Of a stretch of DNA of 46,747 bases, positions 1 to 8,266 are shown in pieces (the first letter of the stretch is position 1; every line of letters starts with the position of its first letter). The notes beneath the pieces were generated by a model that saw only the letters and a list, made by a program, of their open reading frames with translations, made no database searches and was not told the DNA's origin. A program made the translations under genes and the position numbers. Origin of the DNA: an uncultured Alphaproteobacteria bacterium (GTDB lineage Bacteria; Pseudomonadota; Alphaproteobacteria; Thalassobaculales; Thalassobaculaceae); assembly GCA_902629125.1 (NCBI GenBank), contig CACOPQ010000015.1:1-46747 (forward strand). The letters are read 5' to 3'.

Positions 1-2
1 AT

Positions 3-1361
3 AAGGGCACCGGCATGCCATTTTCAGCATATATAGACGTGGCAGAAGCTTCGGGCCACAAAGTTTTAACTCCGATCGCTGCAGAAGCTATGCCATCAGG
101 AATTGTGCAAGCTGAAGCCTACAACTTTATGAAAGAGAAAATCCTTGATGCTGTTCGAATAGGTGTGGATGCAGCCCTGCTCGATCTTCATGGTGCAATG
201 GTCTGTGAAACGACCGACGATGGAGAAGGAACTCTGCTTGATGAGATGAGAAAAATTAATCCACAGCTACCGATAGGTGTGACCTATGATCTCCACGCAA
301 ACCTCACTCAGAAAATGGTAGAGAACTGTACCTGCCTAATTGGATACAAAACATATCCTCATATTGACATGTATGAAGTCGGCTCACAAATCGCTAGGAT
401 TTTACTTGATTCAATCAGGGAAAATTATGAACCCATTATATGTTGGGCACGGCCCCCTGTTCTAGCTCAAACTTTGAGAATGGGGCACAGTAATGAGCCA
501 ATGAAAAGTATCCTCGCTCTAGCCAAAGAAGCCGAAAAAGACCCTAAGGTATTAGCTGCCACTGTCTTTGGAGGATTCCCTTTGGCGGATTTTGAAGATG
601 CGGGGAGCTCCGCATGTATTGTAGCAAAAGGTGATGCCAATCTTGCAAAAGACTGGTGCGATAAAATTGTAAAGCAAATTTGGGAGAACCGCAGAGAGTT
701 TGTTTACTCGGGAAGGCCATTATCAGAAGCCTTAACTTATGCGAAAAGTCTTAAGGATGGCCCTACTATCTTGCTCGATCATGCAGATAACGTCGGTTCT
801 GGCGGAACACAGGACGTTATGACGGTAATCGAAGAAGTCATCAAAACTGGTTTGGAGGACGTTGCCGTTGCAGCTGTTTACGACCCCGAAGCGGTGAATT
901 TGATGGCTGAAGTGGGAGTTGGTCGGGAGATAAGTTTAGACCTCGGTGGTAAGGCTGATATGCCGTCAATTAATAAGAAGGGTAAACCACTGAGAATCAA
1001 AGGAATAGTCAAAACGCTCACTAATGGAGAGTGGATTGTACGTGGCCCCATGTATACGGGTGTTAAAGTAAGTATGGGTAATACTGCTGTATTAGAGGTT
1101 GAAGGTATAGAAATAGTTATTACGTCCAAACATCATGAGCCATGGGATACTGGGGTATTTACCTCCGTTGGCATACAACCCGACAAAAAAAGATACCTTC
1201 TTTTAAAGTCACGAATTCACTATAGAGCTGGTTTTGAGCAACTTGCTAAAAACACAATAACATGTGACGGTGAAGGCGTAACAACTTCGGATAATAATCT
1301 TTTAGATTTTCGAAAAGTTCGACGGCCTATATATCCACTAGATAACATCAATGAACCCTAA
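3..1361 (+). CDS. M81 family metallopeptidase, MlrC-like (5' end outside window)
   Basis: The product resembles microcystinase C (MlrC) family zinc metallopeptidases, which open linear peptides or act in amide catabolism; the substrate here is unknown. The reading frame is open to the window edge and the first Met (position 15) lies in mid-domain, so the gene starts upstream. About 450 residues are present against roughly 490-500 for the family. Counting from that Met, the metal-site motif DLHGAMV has Asp57 and His59, followed by a HANLT stretch and a GYKTYPHIDMYE stretch. The later LLDHADNVGSGG and the SKHHEPWD region are typical of the MlrC C-terminal domain. It is followed 9 nt later by a luciferase-like oxidoreductase and a CoA-transferase pair on the same strand, suggesting a catabolic operon. 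Confidence 0.85.
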   Translation, partial: KGTGMPFSAYIDVAEASGHKVLTPIAAEAMPSGIVQAEAYNFMKEKILDAVRIGVDAALLDLHGAMVCETTDDGEGTLLDEMRKINPQLPIGVTYDLHANLTQKMVENCTCLIGYKTYPHIDMYEVGSQIARILLDSIRENYEPIICWARPPVLAQTLRMGHSNEPMKSILALAKEAEKDPKVLAATVFGGFPLADFEDAGSSACIVAKGDANLAKDWCDKIVKQIWENRREFVYSGRPLSEALTYAKSLKDGPTILLDHADNVGSGGTQDVMTVIEEVIKTGLEDVAVAAVYDPEAVNLMAEVGVGREISLDLGGKADMPSINKKGKPLRIKGIVKTLTNGEWIVRGPMYTGVKVSMGNTAVLEVEGIEIVITSKHHEPWDTGVFTSVGIQPDKKRYLLLKSRIHYRAGFEQLAKNTITCDGEGVTTSDNNLLDFRKVRRPIYPLDNINEP

Positions 1362-1370
1362 GGATCAAAA

Positions 1371-2366
1371 ATGAAACGACTTGGCATTGCATTTTCTGGA
1401 GGGCCAACTGCCTCCGAGATTGTTGACTGTGTGAGACTTGCAGAGGACTTAGGTTATGAGTCAGCCTGGATAGCGGAAGGCCATGGTGGCGATCAATTTT
1501 CAATACTTTCCGGCTGTGCTGCAGCCACGTCGAAAATTAAGCTTGGTACCGCTATAAGCAGTGTTTTTGTTCGTTCAGCACCTACACTCGCGATGGCAGC
1601 AGCTACTGTAGATGAATTGTCAAAAGGCAGGTTGATACTTGGGCTAGGTTCCAGCCACAAGGTACAGGTGGTACCCGAACATGGGATTGAATATAGCAGA
1701 CCCATATTACGACTTACAGAAACAGTAAAAATTATTAGAGAGTTAATTAAAACTGGATTTGTCGAATTTGATGGTGAGACTATTAAAATCGAAAAGTTTG
1801 ATTTGTGGTTCAAACCGCGGCGGCCGCAAATACCGATTTACTTGGCAGGTTTATTTCCAAAAATGGTCACGACGTGCGGTGAAATAGCCGATGGTATTAT
1901 TTTAACCCGCAGCACTCTCCAGACGGCCGACGAAATCCAGCCACACCTTGTAACAGGCAGTAATACCGCAGGAAGAAATCCCAAAAATATAGATATCACA
2001 TCACTCTTACCTACTGCGGTTTGTGAAACGAAAAAAGAAGCTGTAGATATGATGCGGCCTGGATTAACTTTTTACGTCGGTTTTTTCCCCCGATACAACA
2101 AGCTGGTCGCCTCATATGGATTCGAACAAGAAACTGCTGATGCAGCGGAAGCATTTAAAAAAGGAGATATGCAAGCAGCAGAAAGATGCATAACTGATGC
2201 AATGGTAGAGGCAACAAGTATCGCCGGCACTCCCTCAGATTGCCTAGATAAAATCGAAGAGTATAGGGAGTCAGGTATACAACTCCCCATCTTAAGCCCA
2301 TTTGTTCGCGGTAATAATGCGAAACTTGCGTTCGAGACGACAATTCGCGCCTGTGCAGGAAAGTAA
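1371..2366 (+). CDS. LLM class flavin-dependent oxidoreductase
   Basis: A 331-residue luciferase-like monooxygenase/F420-type reductase fold. The N-terminal strand KRLGIAFSGGPTASEIVDCVRLAEDLGYESAWIAEGHGGDQF and the segment KGRLILGLGSSHKVQVVPEHG are characteristic of this superfamily, as is IPIYLAGLFPKMVTTCGEIADGIILT. Such enzymes use FMN or F420; the sequence does not settle which, nor the substrate. An AAGGA ribosome-binding site at about 1360-1364 supports the ATG at 1371. It lies between an MlrC-type peptidase and CoA-transferase genes on the same strand, which fits an oxidative step in a degradation pathway, but that is inference. Confidence 0.85.
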   Translation: MKRLGIAFSGGPTASEIVDCVRLAEDLGYESAWIAEGHGGDQFSILSGCAAATSKIKLGTAISSVFVRSAPTLAMAAATVDELSKGRLILGLGSSHKVQVVPEHGIEYSRPILRLTETVKIIRELIKTGFVEFDGETIKIEKFDLWFKPRRPQIPIYLAGLFPKMVTTCGEIADGIILTRSTLQTADEIQPHLVTGSNTAGRNPKNIDITSLLPTAVCETKKEAVDMMRPGLTFYVGFFPRYNKLVASYGFEQETADAAEAFKKGDMQAAERCITDAMVEATSIAGTPSDCLDKIEEYRESGIQLPILSPFVRGNNAKLAFETTIRACAGK

Positions 2367-2378
2367 GCTAGTTTTATA

Positions 2379-3059
2379 ATGGATAAAAGACATCAATCGG
2401 CCGAGGAAGTTCTAAAGGAAATTAAAGACGGTTCAACAATTATGATATCTGGCTTTGGGGAAGCCGGTGTTCCAAATACTTTGCTCTCTGAGTTAAAAGA
2501 TCTTCATCCTACTAATCTCACAATAGTTGTTAATTCTGTAACAAGACCCCACTCGCTACCTCATGCTCTTATCGAAGCTAACATGGTAAGTAAAGTTATC
2601 ACGACCTCAGCTAGAGGAAGGGGTAAAGGTTTATCAAAATTTGAAGAGAAACTTCGAGATGGTGAAGTCGAACTTGAATGTCTTCCACAAGGAACCTTTT
2701 CAGAACGTATCCGGGCTGGTGGAGCTGGCATACCAGCTTTTTTTACACCTGTTGGATACGGGACAAAACTAGGAGAAGGAAAAGAAACAAGAAACATACA
2801 AGGAAAAGATTGCGTTTTAGAGGAAGCCTTAAAGGGCGATTTTGCATTGATTTCTGCTAATAAGGCTGATCGATTTGGAAATGTGAATTTCAGCTATACT
2901 CAAATGAACTTTGGTCCAATCATGGCCACAGCTTGCACAACTACAATTGTTGAGGCCAGGCTATTGCTCGAACAACCGCTGCCCCATAACCACATACAAT
3001 TATCTAGTGTTTATGTTGACTACCTTATCAAAAGTGAAGAGACAAACCATGGGCCTTGA
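2379..3059 (+). CDS. 3-oxoacid CoA-transferase subunit A
   Basis: A 226-residue alpha subunit of a family I CoA-transferase (AtoD/ScoA/PcaI type), which moves CoA from a donor acyl-CoA such as succinyl-CoA to a 3-oxoacid or similar acid. The glycine-rich start DGSTIMISGFGEAGVPNTLL, the ECLPQGTFSERIRAGGAGIPAFFTPVGYGT core and the RFGNVNFSYTQMNFGPIMATACTTTIVEA region are family hallmarks. Length is normal for subunit A. Its 3' end overlaps the start of the beta subunit by 11 nt, consistent with translational coupling and a heteromeric enzyme. The exact acid substrate cannot be read from sequence. Confidence 0.88.
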   Translation: MDKRHQSAEEVLKEIKDGSTIMISGFGEAGVPNTLLSELKDLHPTNLTIVVNSVTRPHSLPHALIEANMVSKVITTSARGRGKGLSKFEEKLRDGEVELECLPQGTFSERIRAGGAGIPAFFTPVGYGTKLGEGKETRNIQGKDCVLEEALKGDFALISANKADRFGNVNFSYTQMNFGPIMATACTTTIVEARLLLEQPLPHNHIQLSSVYVDYLIKSEETNHGP

Positions 3060-3723
3060 TAAGAGCCAAATAGCCTGGCGTGCCGCCCAAGATTTAAAAA
3101 ATGGTTCGGTTGTAAACCTCGGACTGGGTACGCCTGTCCTGGTCTCTAACTTCGTTAAAAGTAGCAGGGATATCTTCTTCCAATCAGAAAATGGTATACT
3201 TGGTGTTGGCCCCGAGGCTACACAAGAAGCGGCAAATTCAGATTTAGTTGATGCCGGAAGCAGGAAAGTAACTCTTATTCCAGGAGCAAGTATTTTTGAC
3301 TCTGCTGCATCATTTGCGATGATACGTGGTGGTCACGTGGATGTCACAATTCTTGGAGCTTTTGAAGTCAGCGTTAGTGGAGATTTGGCTAATTGGGACT
3401 CTGGTGCTGCTGACAAAGCCCCCCTTGTTGGAGGCGCAATGGACTTAGCTGTTAGTGCCAAAACCACATGGGTTCTAATGCAGCACAATACGAAAGATAA
3501 TAAATCACGATTAGTGAAACGTTGCTCTCTACCTCTCACAGCGAAAAACTGCGTTGAACGAATATATACTGACATTGCAGTGATTGACGTTACTGGCGAC
3601 GGGTTCTTAGCTAGAGAACTTATATCATCAGTAAGTGAAGAAGAGTTACGTAATCGAACCAATGGTAATATTAAACTGGCGAATAACTGCTGCGTGTTAA
3701 AGGCTCCAAATATCACTACCTAA
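3049..3723 (+). CDS. 3-oxoacid CoA-transferase subunit B
   Basis: A 224-residue beta subunit of the same family I CoA-transferase. The SENGILGVGP motif carries Glu47, the residue that forms the glutamyl-CoA thioester in this family. The IPGASIFDSAASFAMIRGGHVDVTILGAFEVS segment with GDLANW downstream is also diagnostic. The frame is open further upstream, but the ATG at 3049 gives the canonical start (MGLDKSQIAWRAA) and an 11-nt overlap with subunit A; the longer version would run through most of the A gene. The stop overlaps by 4 nt the stop of the convergent aminotransferase gene, so there is no room for an intergenic terminator. Confidence 0.88.
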   Translation: MGLDKSQIAWRAAQDLKNGSVVNLGLGTPVLVSNFVKSSRDIFFQSENGILGVGPEATQEAANSDLVDAGSRKVTLIPGASIFDSAASFAMIRGGHVDVTILGAFEVSVSGDLANWDSGAADKAPLVGGAMDLAVSAKTTWVLMQHNTKDNKSRLVKRCSLPLTAKNCVERIYTDIAVIDVTGDGFLARELISSVSEEELRNRTNGNIKLANNCCVLKAPNITT

Positions 3724-4844
3724 TGAGCTAATTCCCTAACCACTTCATTGAGCCTACTAAGGCCATCTTGAAGATATTCTCTTGGTAGAGCGGAGCTAAT
3801 ACGCAAGTAGCCATCCAATCCAAAACAATCACCTGGCACTAGCAATATACCCTTTTCCCTTCTTAACTTATGTACGAATTCGGTTGAATTGATGGGCAAG
3901 TTATAAGAGGTAAATGACAGCGCGGATGCCATTGGAGGCACAACCGAGAATACCCCTGGGATCTCATTTAAATAGGTTTGCAGAGTTTCAAAACCAGAAG
4001 CTACCAAGTTTCGTGTCCGTGCTATAAGGGCACGCTTAACATCCGGCCTTAGCGCAAGATTAGCTAGTCTGTTTCCAAGCATCGAACTGCTAACCGTTGT
4101 GTATTCATGTCGTTTCCAAAGCTCATTAATGATATTCTCTGGAGCAACAACCCAACCAATTCTTAATCCAGGCAACCCATAAGCCTTACTTAAACCATTA
4201 ACAATTATCACTTTCTCATATAATCCAAAAAATGATTGTGTCGCATCAACATTATGCCGTTCCGTTCCTGAATAGATCTCGTCCGCCAACAACCAAACGT
4301 CAAATTTTTGAGCTATAGATACAACCGCATTCATTTCTTCTTTTGACAGAATTTTTCCTGTTGGATTATTGGGATTAACCAGACTAATTACCTTTGTGTT
4401 GGGGTTAACTGCATCAAGCAATTCCTGCCTATTCAATGCCCAATTATTACTTGCCTCGAGCGAAAACGAATTAACTTTTACTCCCAAATTTTTTGCTGCC
4501 CCGCTAAATTGCTTGTAAGTTGGTTGCATTACAGCAATTTCGTCCCCCTTTTTTAGAAGGGTATTTGCTATAATGTAATTCGCTTCTGATGCTCCAACCG
4601 TAACTAAAATGTTTTCTAATTTAGCGCCGTCATAAAACCCCGCTATTTTCGCTCTTAAAGGCGCCTCGCCATTTACTTCCGGATAATTTAACGGCGTTTC
4701 AAGAAACTCGTTGATATCTATATCAGATAATTGGAGTAGTTCCCCTAATGAGACTGGGTGTACACCGCTCTCAGCAAAATTAAACTCAACTGTCTGTTCC
4801 CAGTCAGAGAGAAGTCGCTCTAGTTCAAATGGCTCGAAGTTCAT
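3720..4844 (-). CDS. PLP-dependent aminotransferase, class I/II
   Basis: A 374-residue fold-type I aminotransferase. Visible motifs are NPNNPTG (residues 157-163), the cofactor-binding ADEIYSG (Asp188, Tyr191) and the Schiff-base lysine Lys220 in NGLSKAYGLPGLRIGW, with a C-terminal GYLRISSAL whose Arg probably binds the substrate carboxylate. The early PLNYPEVNGEAPLRAKIAGFY resembles the bacterial aspartate/aromatic or capreomycidine-synthase-like branch; the substrate is not assignable. It faces the CoA-transferase operon tail to tail (4-nt overlap) and lies divergent from an amidohydrolase remnant, so it probably belongs to the same accessory amino-acid or amide catabolic region. Confidence 0.85.
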   Translation of the reverse strand: MNFEPFELERLLSDWEQTVEFNFAESGVHPVSLGELLQLSDIDINEFLETPLNYPEVNGEAPLRAKIAGFYDGAKLENILVTVGASEANYIIANTLLKKGDEIAVMQPTYKQFSGAAKNLGVKVNSFSLEASNNWALNRQELLDAVNPNTKVISLVNPNNPTGKILSKEEMNAVVSIAQKFDVWLLADEIYSGTERHNVDATQSFFGLYEKVIIVNGLSKAYGLPGLRIGWVVAPENIINELWKRHEYTTVSSSMLGNRLANLALRPDVKRALIARTRNLVASGFETLQTYLNEIPGVFSVVPPMASALSFTSYNLPINSTEFVHKLRREKGILLVPGDCFGLDGYLRISSALPREYLQDGLSRLNEVVRELAH

Positions 4845-4959
4845 TCAGCAACTTTACCCCAATTGAAAGCGATTGTGTATTTTTCTATTAATAGCCAGCA
4901 TCCATGATTTAAAAGAAAAAAGATTAGATTTTCAAACTCAACTTTTTGCAAGCTTCCTC

Positions 4960-5352
4960 ATGAACAAATATGATCTCCTATTAACTGGCGGGCATTTGAT
5001 TGATCCCTCTCAAAAAATTGATGGTATCAAGAATGTGGGTTTCAAAGACGGGAGAGTGATTGAAGTTAGCGATAAGCTAGATCATGCTCTTGCCGAAAAA
5101 GTTCACAACATTTCTGATAATATTATCACCCCGGGGTTGATCGATCTTCATACCCACATCTATTGGGGAGGTACATCTATAGGTATTGACCCGACGGACT
5201 ATGCGCGCCGTTGCTGCACTTCTACGATGATCGACGCTACCATTCTTAGCATTGAAAAAGGTGAATTTATTTTTACTAAGTCGCTCGGACATACCAGATC
5301 TGGCGAAAAGAACTTTACCCTAAAGGGTGTCGTTTTAAATGGAGAGATGTGA
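4960..5352 (+). pseudogene. Amidohydrolase/deacetylase-type metallohydrolase with internal deletion
   Basis: This 130-codon frame begins like a full cyclic-amidase/deacetylase of the amidohydrolase superfamily: a beta-sandwich start (NKYDLLLTGGHLIDPSQKIDG), then NIITPGLIDLHTHIYWGGTSIGIDP with the metal-site HTH at residues 64-66. After about residue 93 it jumps to what looks like the extreme C-terminus of the same family (TILSIEKGEFIFTKSLGHTRSG then LKGVVLNGE). About 250 residues carrying the carboxylated Lys, the other metal His residues and the catalytic Asp appear to be missing. The junction lies near 5233-5245 and keeps the frame. It cannot be catalytically active. The ATG at 4960 matches the family start; a longer upstream frame exists but is unsupported. 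Confidence 0.75.
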
Positions 5353-5363
5353 AGCTGAAAAGT

Positions 5364-6035
5364 TTAAACAACCAAGTCGATATTAAATCGTCTTTTGCAA
5401 ATATCTGCTATTATCTCGTAGTTTGAACCGCGTCTCACTACCTCAAATGTTTCCACGTTAAGTAGCGTGGAAGACTGCTCGTAAAAGTGATACTTACGAA
5501 GTCCATGGTCAATTATAACATCCGCTATGTCTTTTATCTCCGGCTCAATATCCTCTATTCTAAATTTTGTCCCCGTCAGTGATACATTGGCCGACGAACC
5601 GAATATCGGATGCAGTTGCTCTAATGACAGTTTACAAATCTCAGCATGAAGAGGACCCGCATTTAAGAGCATAACAAGTGTCCCATCTTTTGTGCTTGCT
5701 TGTATCGCCTCTCTATCTAATACGTTCAAAAGTGGGTGATCCAGTCGGCAAGGTCCAACCGCGCCTAAAGGCAAGTCATAATCGCCAACTATAGTATTTA
5801 TAACATCCCAGCCTCTTTCAGAGAGTTCATAAAGTTCTTTTGCTATCGCAAGGTCTCCAACCATTGCATTTCTCTTTGAAGCTTGCCGCTGCTTCGTATC
5901 GAATATCTTTTTTAGTGCAGCACCAGAGCCACCGGCGCAGGTATAACCAACATCCATTGGAATAATTGCTATTCCACCGGCCTTCAAAACATCGAATGCT
6001 TTACGCGCATCCTTTTTTATAAATTCTGATGCCAT
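5364..6035 (-). CDS. Sua5/YciO/YrdC/YwlC family protein
   Basis: A 223-residue YrdC-fold protein related to threonylcarbamoyl-AMP synthases (TsaC/Sua5), which make the precursor of t6A in tRNA. The start GGIAIIPMDVGYTCAGGS and the GSSANVSLTG motif are YrdC hallmarks. It has DTKQRQASKRNAMVG where TsaC enzymes have a KRRP-type lysine/arginine stretch, and lacks the Sua5 C-terminal domain. It is therefore probably a paralogue rather than the housekeeping TsaC. Its start overlaps the stop of the upstream carboxyltransferase gene (TAATG), so the two are cotranslated and the function may be tied to acyl-CoA carboxylation; this is inference. Confidence 0.8.
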   Translation of the reverse strand: MASEFIKKDARKAFDVLKAGGIAIIPMDVGYTCAGGSGAALKKIFDTKQRQASKRNAMVGDLAIAKELYELSERGWDVINTIVGDYDLPLGAVGPCRLDHPLLNVLDREAIQASTKDGTLVMLLNAGPLHAEICKLSLEQLHPIFGSSANVSLTGTKFRIEDIEPEIKDIADVIIDHGLRKYHFYEQSSTLLNVETFEVVRRGSNYEIIADICKRRFNIDLVV

Positions 6036-7582
6036 TATGGCCTCATTTTAAACATTCTTGGCCCCGCCTCTCTAAGCGGCGCCGATGTTTCTGCGAAATC
6101 GCATAACAAAGCTCGTGTATCTCTTGGGTCGATGATTTCTTCAATCCAAAACGTTTCAGCAGATCTGAAGGGCGATCGTAGTTTATTTAGCCGTTCTTCT
6201 ATCTCGGCTAATTTTTTTTTGGGATCGTCGGCGGCATCAATATCTGCCCTGTACGCTGCCTCAATACCCCCCTCTAATGGAAGCGAGCCCCAGCGTCCAG
6301 AAGGCCACGCGTAGCGGGTGCAGTACCTACCACCATTCTTGTGGGCAGCACCGGCTACACCAAAAGCGTTTCTCAGGATTATTGAGCACCACGGAGTCGT
6401 AGTTTGCCACATTGCACTCATGGCACGAACGCCCTCTTTAATAGTTCCAGATTGTTCTGACTGCAGGCCAATTTGAAAACCCGGACAGTCGACAAGATAA
6501 ACTACTGGCAGATGGAAGGTTTCTGCCATATCTACAAATTTCATGACCTTTTTACAGGTTGCTGCGGTCCAACAGCCACCATATGAGTAAGGATCACTTG
6601 CCATTATTGCAACTGGCCAACCATCCAACCGAGCGAAACCTGTAATAACTGATTTCCCAAACTGCCTTCCCATTTCAAAAAAAGAGCCTTGGTCAACTAC
6701 TGATTCAATTATTGGTCTCATTTTATAAACTTTTCTTATGTCCCTCGGCACGGAATCAATTAAGTGTTCGACTCGGCGATTAGGGTCGTCGTTTTGTTCC
6801 CCTCTCGGCGGCAATTCATAAACTGAATTAGGAAGATAAGAGAGAAATTCTCTTGCGCATTCAAAGGCTTCTTCTTCCGTATCAACAGCGTGGTCCACAG
6901 CACCAGCCTTTAATTGGATTTGGTACCCGCCCAATTCATTTTTTGTAAGATCTTGTCCCGTTCTAGCCACAACTGGGGGCCCCGCAACAAATAGCGCTGA
7001 TTTTTCTTTGATCATTACAGAGTAATGCGATGCTGCCAGGTGCGCGGCGCCAAGCCCAGCAACAGAGCCCAATCCTAAGGCCACCCGCGGAATAGTACCC
7101 ATATTCTCGACAACTAATTCCCAACCAGCTACCCCCGGAACATTTGCACGTCCAGTCGTTTCGATTGTCTTAACCGAGCCACCTCCACCAGAACCCTCGA
7201 CTAAACGAATTAATGGCAGCCTTAAGGCAAGTGCCATCTCTTCGCACATATTATGTTTACCTTTTATAGTCGCATCCGCTGAGCCGCCTCGAACGGTGAA
7301 ATCATCACCACCGATTACCACAGGCCTCCCATTGACCCTCGCCTTTCCAAAGACAAAATTCGATGGCGTAAGTTTTTTCAAATTATTATCGGAATCATAC
7401 TCGGCTAAACCGCCGATTTTCCCCGTCTCGTGAAATGAGTCAGAGTCCGCCATAAGTGCAATCCTTTCGCGGATTGTATAGCGCCCACCGTCCTTTTGCC
7501 TCTTTACCCTTTCTAGGCCTCCCAACTCTTCCGCAAAAGCCTCCCGTTTCCCTAGCTCATCTAGCTCATCCTGCCACGTCAT
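6035..7582 (-). CDS. Acyl-CoA carboxylase, carboxyltransferase subunit
   Basis: A 515-residue carboxyltransferase of the PccB/MccB/AccD crotonase-fold family, which transfers CO2 from carboxybiotin to an acyl-CoA. The N-terminal half has RYTIRERIALMADSDSFHETG and the glycine-rich LIRLVEGSGGGGS and GVAGWE segments. The C-terminal half has SYGGCWTAATCKKVMKFVDMAETFHLPVVYLVDCPGFQIG and EEIIDPRDTRALLCDFAE. Length is standard. A TAAGGAAAG ribosome-binding site precedes the ATG by 3 nt. The matching biotin carboxylase and biotin carrier are 2.4-5.6 kb away on the other strand, beyond pntA2-pntB. The acyl-CoA (propionyl, methylcrotonyl, geranyl or other) cannot be decided. Confidence 0.88.
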   Translation of the reverse strand: MTWQDELDELGKREAFAEELGGLERVKRQKDGGRYTIRERIALMADSDSFHETGKIGGLAEYDSDNNLKKLTPSNFVFGKARVNGRPVVIGGDDFTVRGGSADATIKGKHNMCEEMALALRLPLIRLVEGSGGGGSVKTIETTGRANVPGVAGWELVVENMGTIPRVALGLGSVAGLGAAHLAASHYSVMIKEKSALFVAGPPVVARTGQDLTKNELGGYQIQLKAGAVDHAVDTEEEAFECAREFLSYLPNSVYELPPRGEQNDDPNRRVEHLIDSVPRDIRKVYKMRPIIESVVDQGSFFEMGRQFGKSVITGFARLDGWPVAIMASDPYSYGGCWTAATCKKVMKFVDMAETFHLPVVYLVDCPGFQIGLQSEQSGTIKEGVRAMSAMWQTTTPWCSIILRNAFGVAGAAHKNGGRYCTRYAWPSGRWGSLPLEGGIEAAYRADIDAADDPKKKLAEIEERLNKLRSPFRSAETFWIEEIIDPRDTRALLCDFAETSAPLREAGPRMFKMRP

Positions 7583-7958
7583 AATCTTTCCTTAAAAAAA
7601 ATTTTCATTGCGCCTAACAGTCAATAGTATGTTAGCCAAATTACTTTACCTTCAGCAACACCGCTTTAACGTTTTATAAACAACTGAATAAAAAATCCTT
7701 CTGCTATTAACAATTACTTTGCAGCAACAAAGGTTATTCTGACGAACATCGAGAGTGAATATTATTTTCTGAATGCAACTCAGTCTCATTTACAATATAT
7801 GCTGCCTGTTATATCTTATCCCTTCATCATGAAAGGGTGTTGAAGAACATTTGTGAGCAAAGACGTTATCAAAGATTTAACAGCAAACTTTAAACCATCA
7901 CCTCACCTCCTTCGTATCTGAATAGGATATAGAAATTGTGCTTTGGAAAGTGACTAGT
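7583..7958. other. Intergenic region between divergent carboxyltransferase and pntA2 genes
   Basis: About 375 nt without a convincing gene. It must hold the divergent promoters of the carboxyltransferase and transhydrogenase genes, but no clear consensus pair was found. A weak imperfect hairpin (CCCTTC / GAAAGGG) is at 7820-7837. In other alphaproteobacteria the soluble subunit pntA1 usually sits directly upstream of pntA2; I looked in all plus-strand frames of 7801-7937 and by eye in 7583-7800 and saw no remnant of it. Confidence 0.6.
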
Positions 7959-8255
7959 ATGCAACCTGAGAATATTGACCCATTTATTTTTGGCATTACC
8001 GTTTTAGTATTAGCTTGTTTTATCGGCTACTTCGTTGTGTGGCGCGTCACGCCTGCGCTTCATTCCCCATTAATGAGTGTTACAAATGCCATTTCATCAG
8101 TTATTATAGTAGGAGCGCTTATAGCAGCCGGGCCCGCTACGGGGAATTTCGCACAGATAATGGGTTTTTTTGCAGTGGTATTAGCCTCCATAAACATTTT
8201 TGGCGGCTTCATAGTGACTCAGCGCATGCTTTCTATGTTTAAGAAAAAGCGTTGA
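7959..8255 (+). CDS. pntAB: NAD(P) transhydrogenase subunit alpha part 2 (membrane part of PntA)
   Basis: A 98-residue membrane subunit of proton-translocating NAD(P) transhydrogenase, equivalent to the C-terminal membrane part of E. coli PntA. The sequence IDPFIFGITVLVLACFIGYFVVWRVTPALHSPLMSVTNAISS is a close family match, with three hydrophobic helices and a basic KKKR end. The ATG at 7959 has GGAAAG 9 nt upstream; a GTG at 7938 in frame is the alternative. The next gene, pntB, starts 11 nt later. The NAD-binding domain I subunit (pntA1) that normally precedes it is not in the window, so it must be elsewhere or lost. Confidence 0.88.
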   Translation: MQPENIDPFIFGITVLVLACFIGYFVVWRVTPALHSPLMSVTNAISSVIIVGALIAAGPATGNFAQIMGFFAVVLASINIFGGFIVTQRMLSMFKKKR

Positions 8256-8266
8256 GATTGTTTTAA

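Noticed and set aside
2911-3048. Longer N-terminus for CoA-transferase subunit B
   Set aside because: This stretch is in another frame of subunit A and encodes nothing like the family; the ATG at 3049 gives the canonical start.
4873-4959. Longer N-terminus for the amidohydrolase remnant
   Set aside because: The 29 extra codons are unlike the family start, which begins with the NKYDLLLTGG strand at 4960.
7853-7921. GTG-started 22-codon frame upstream of pntA2, as a possible leader peptide
   Set aside because: No good ribosome-binding site, no hairpin pair around it and no regulatory codons; not enough support.
7583-7937. Remnant of pntA1
   Set aside because: Inspected translations show nothing like the PntA N-terminal (KERRPGE-like) or C-terminal segments, so absence rather than decay is reported.
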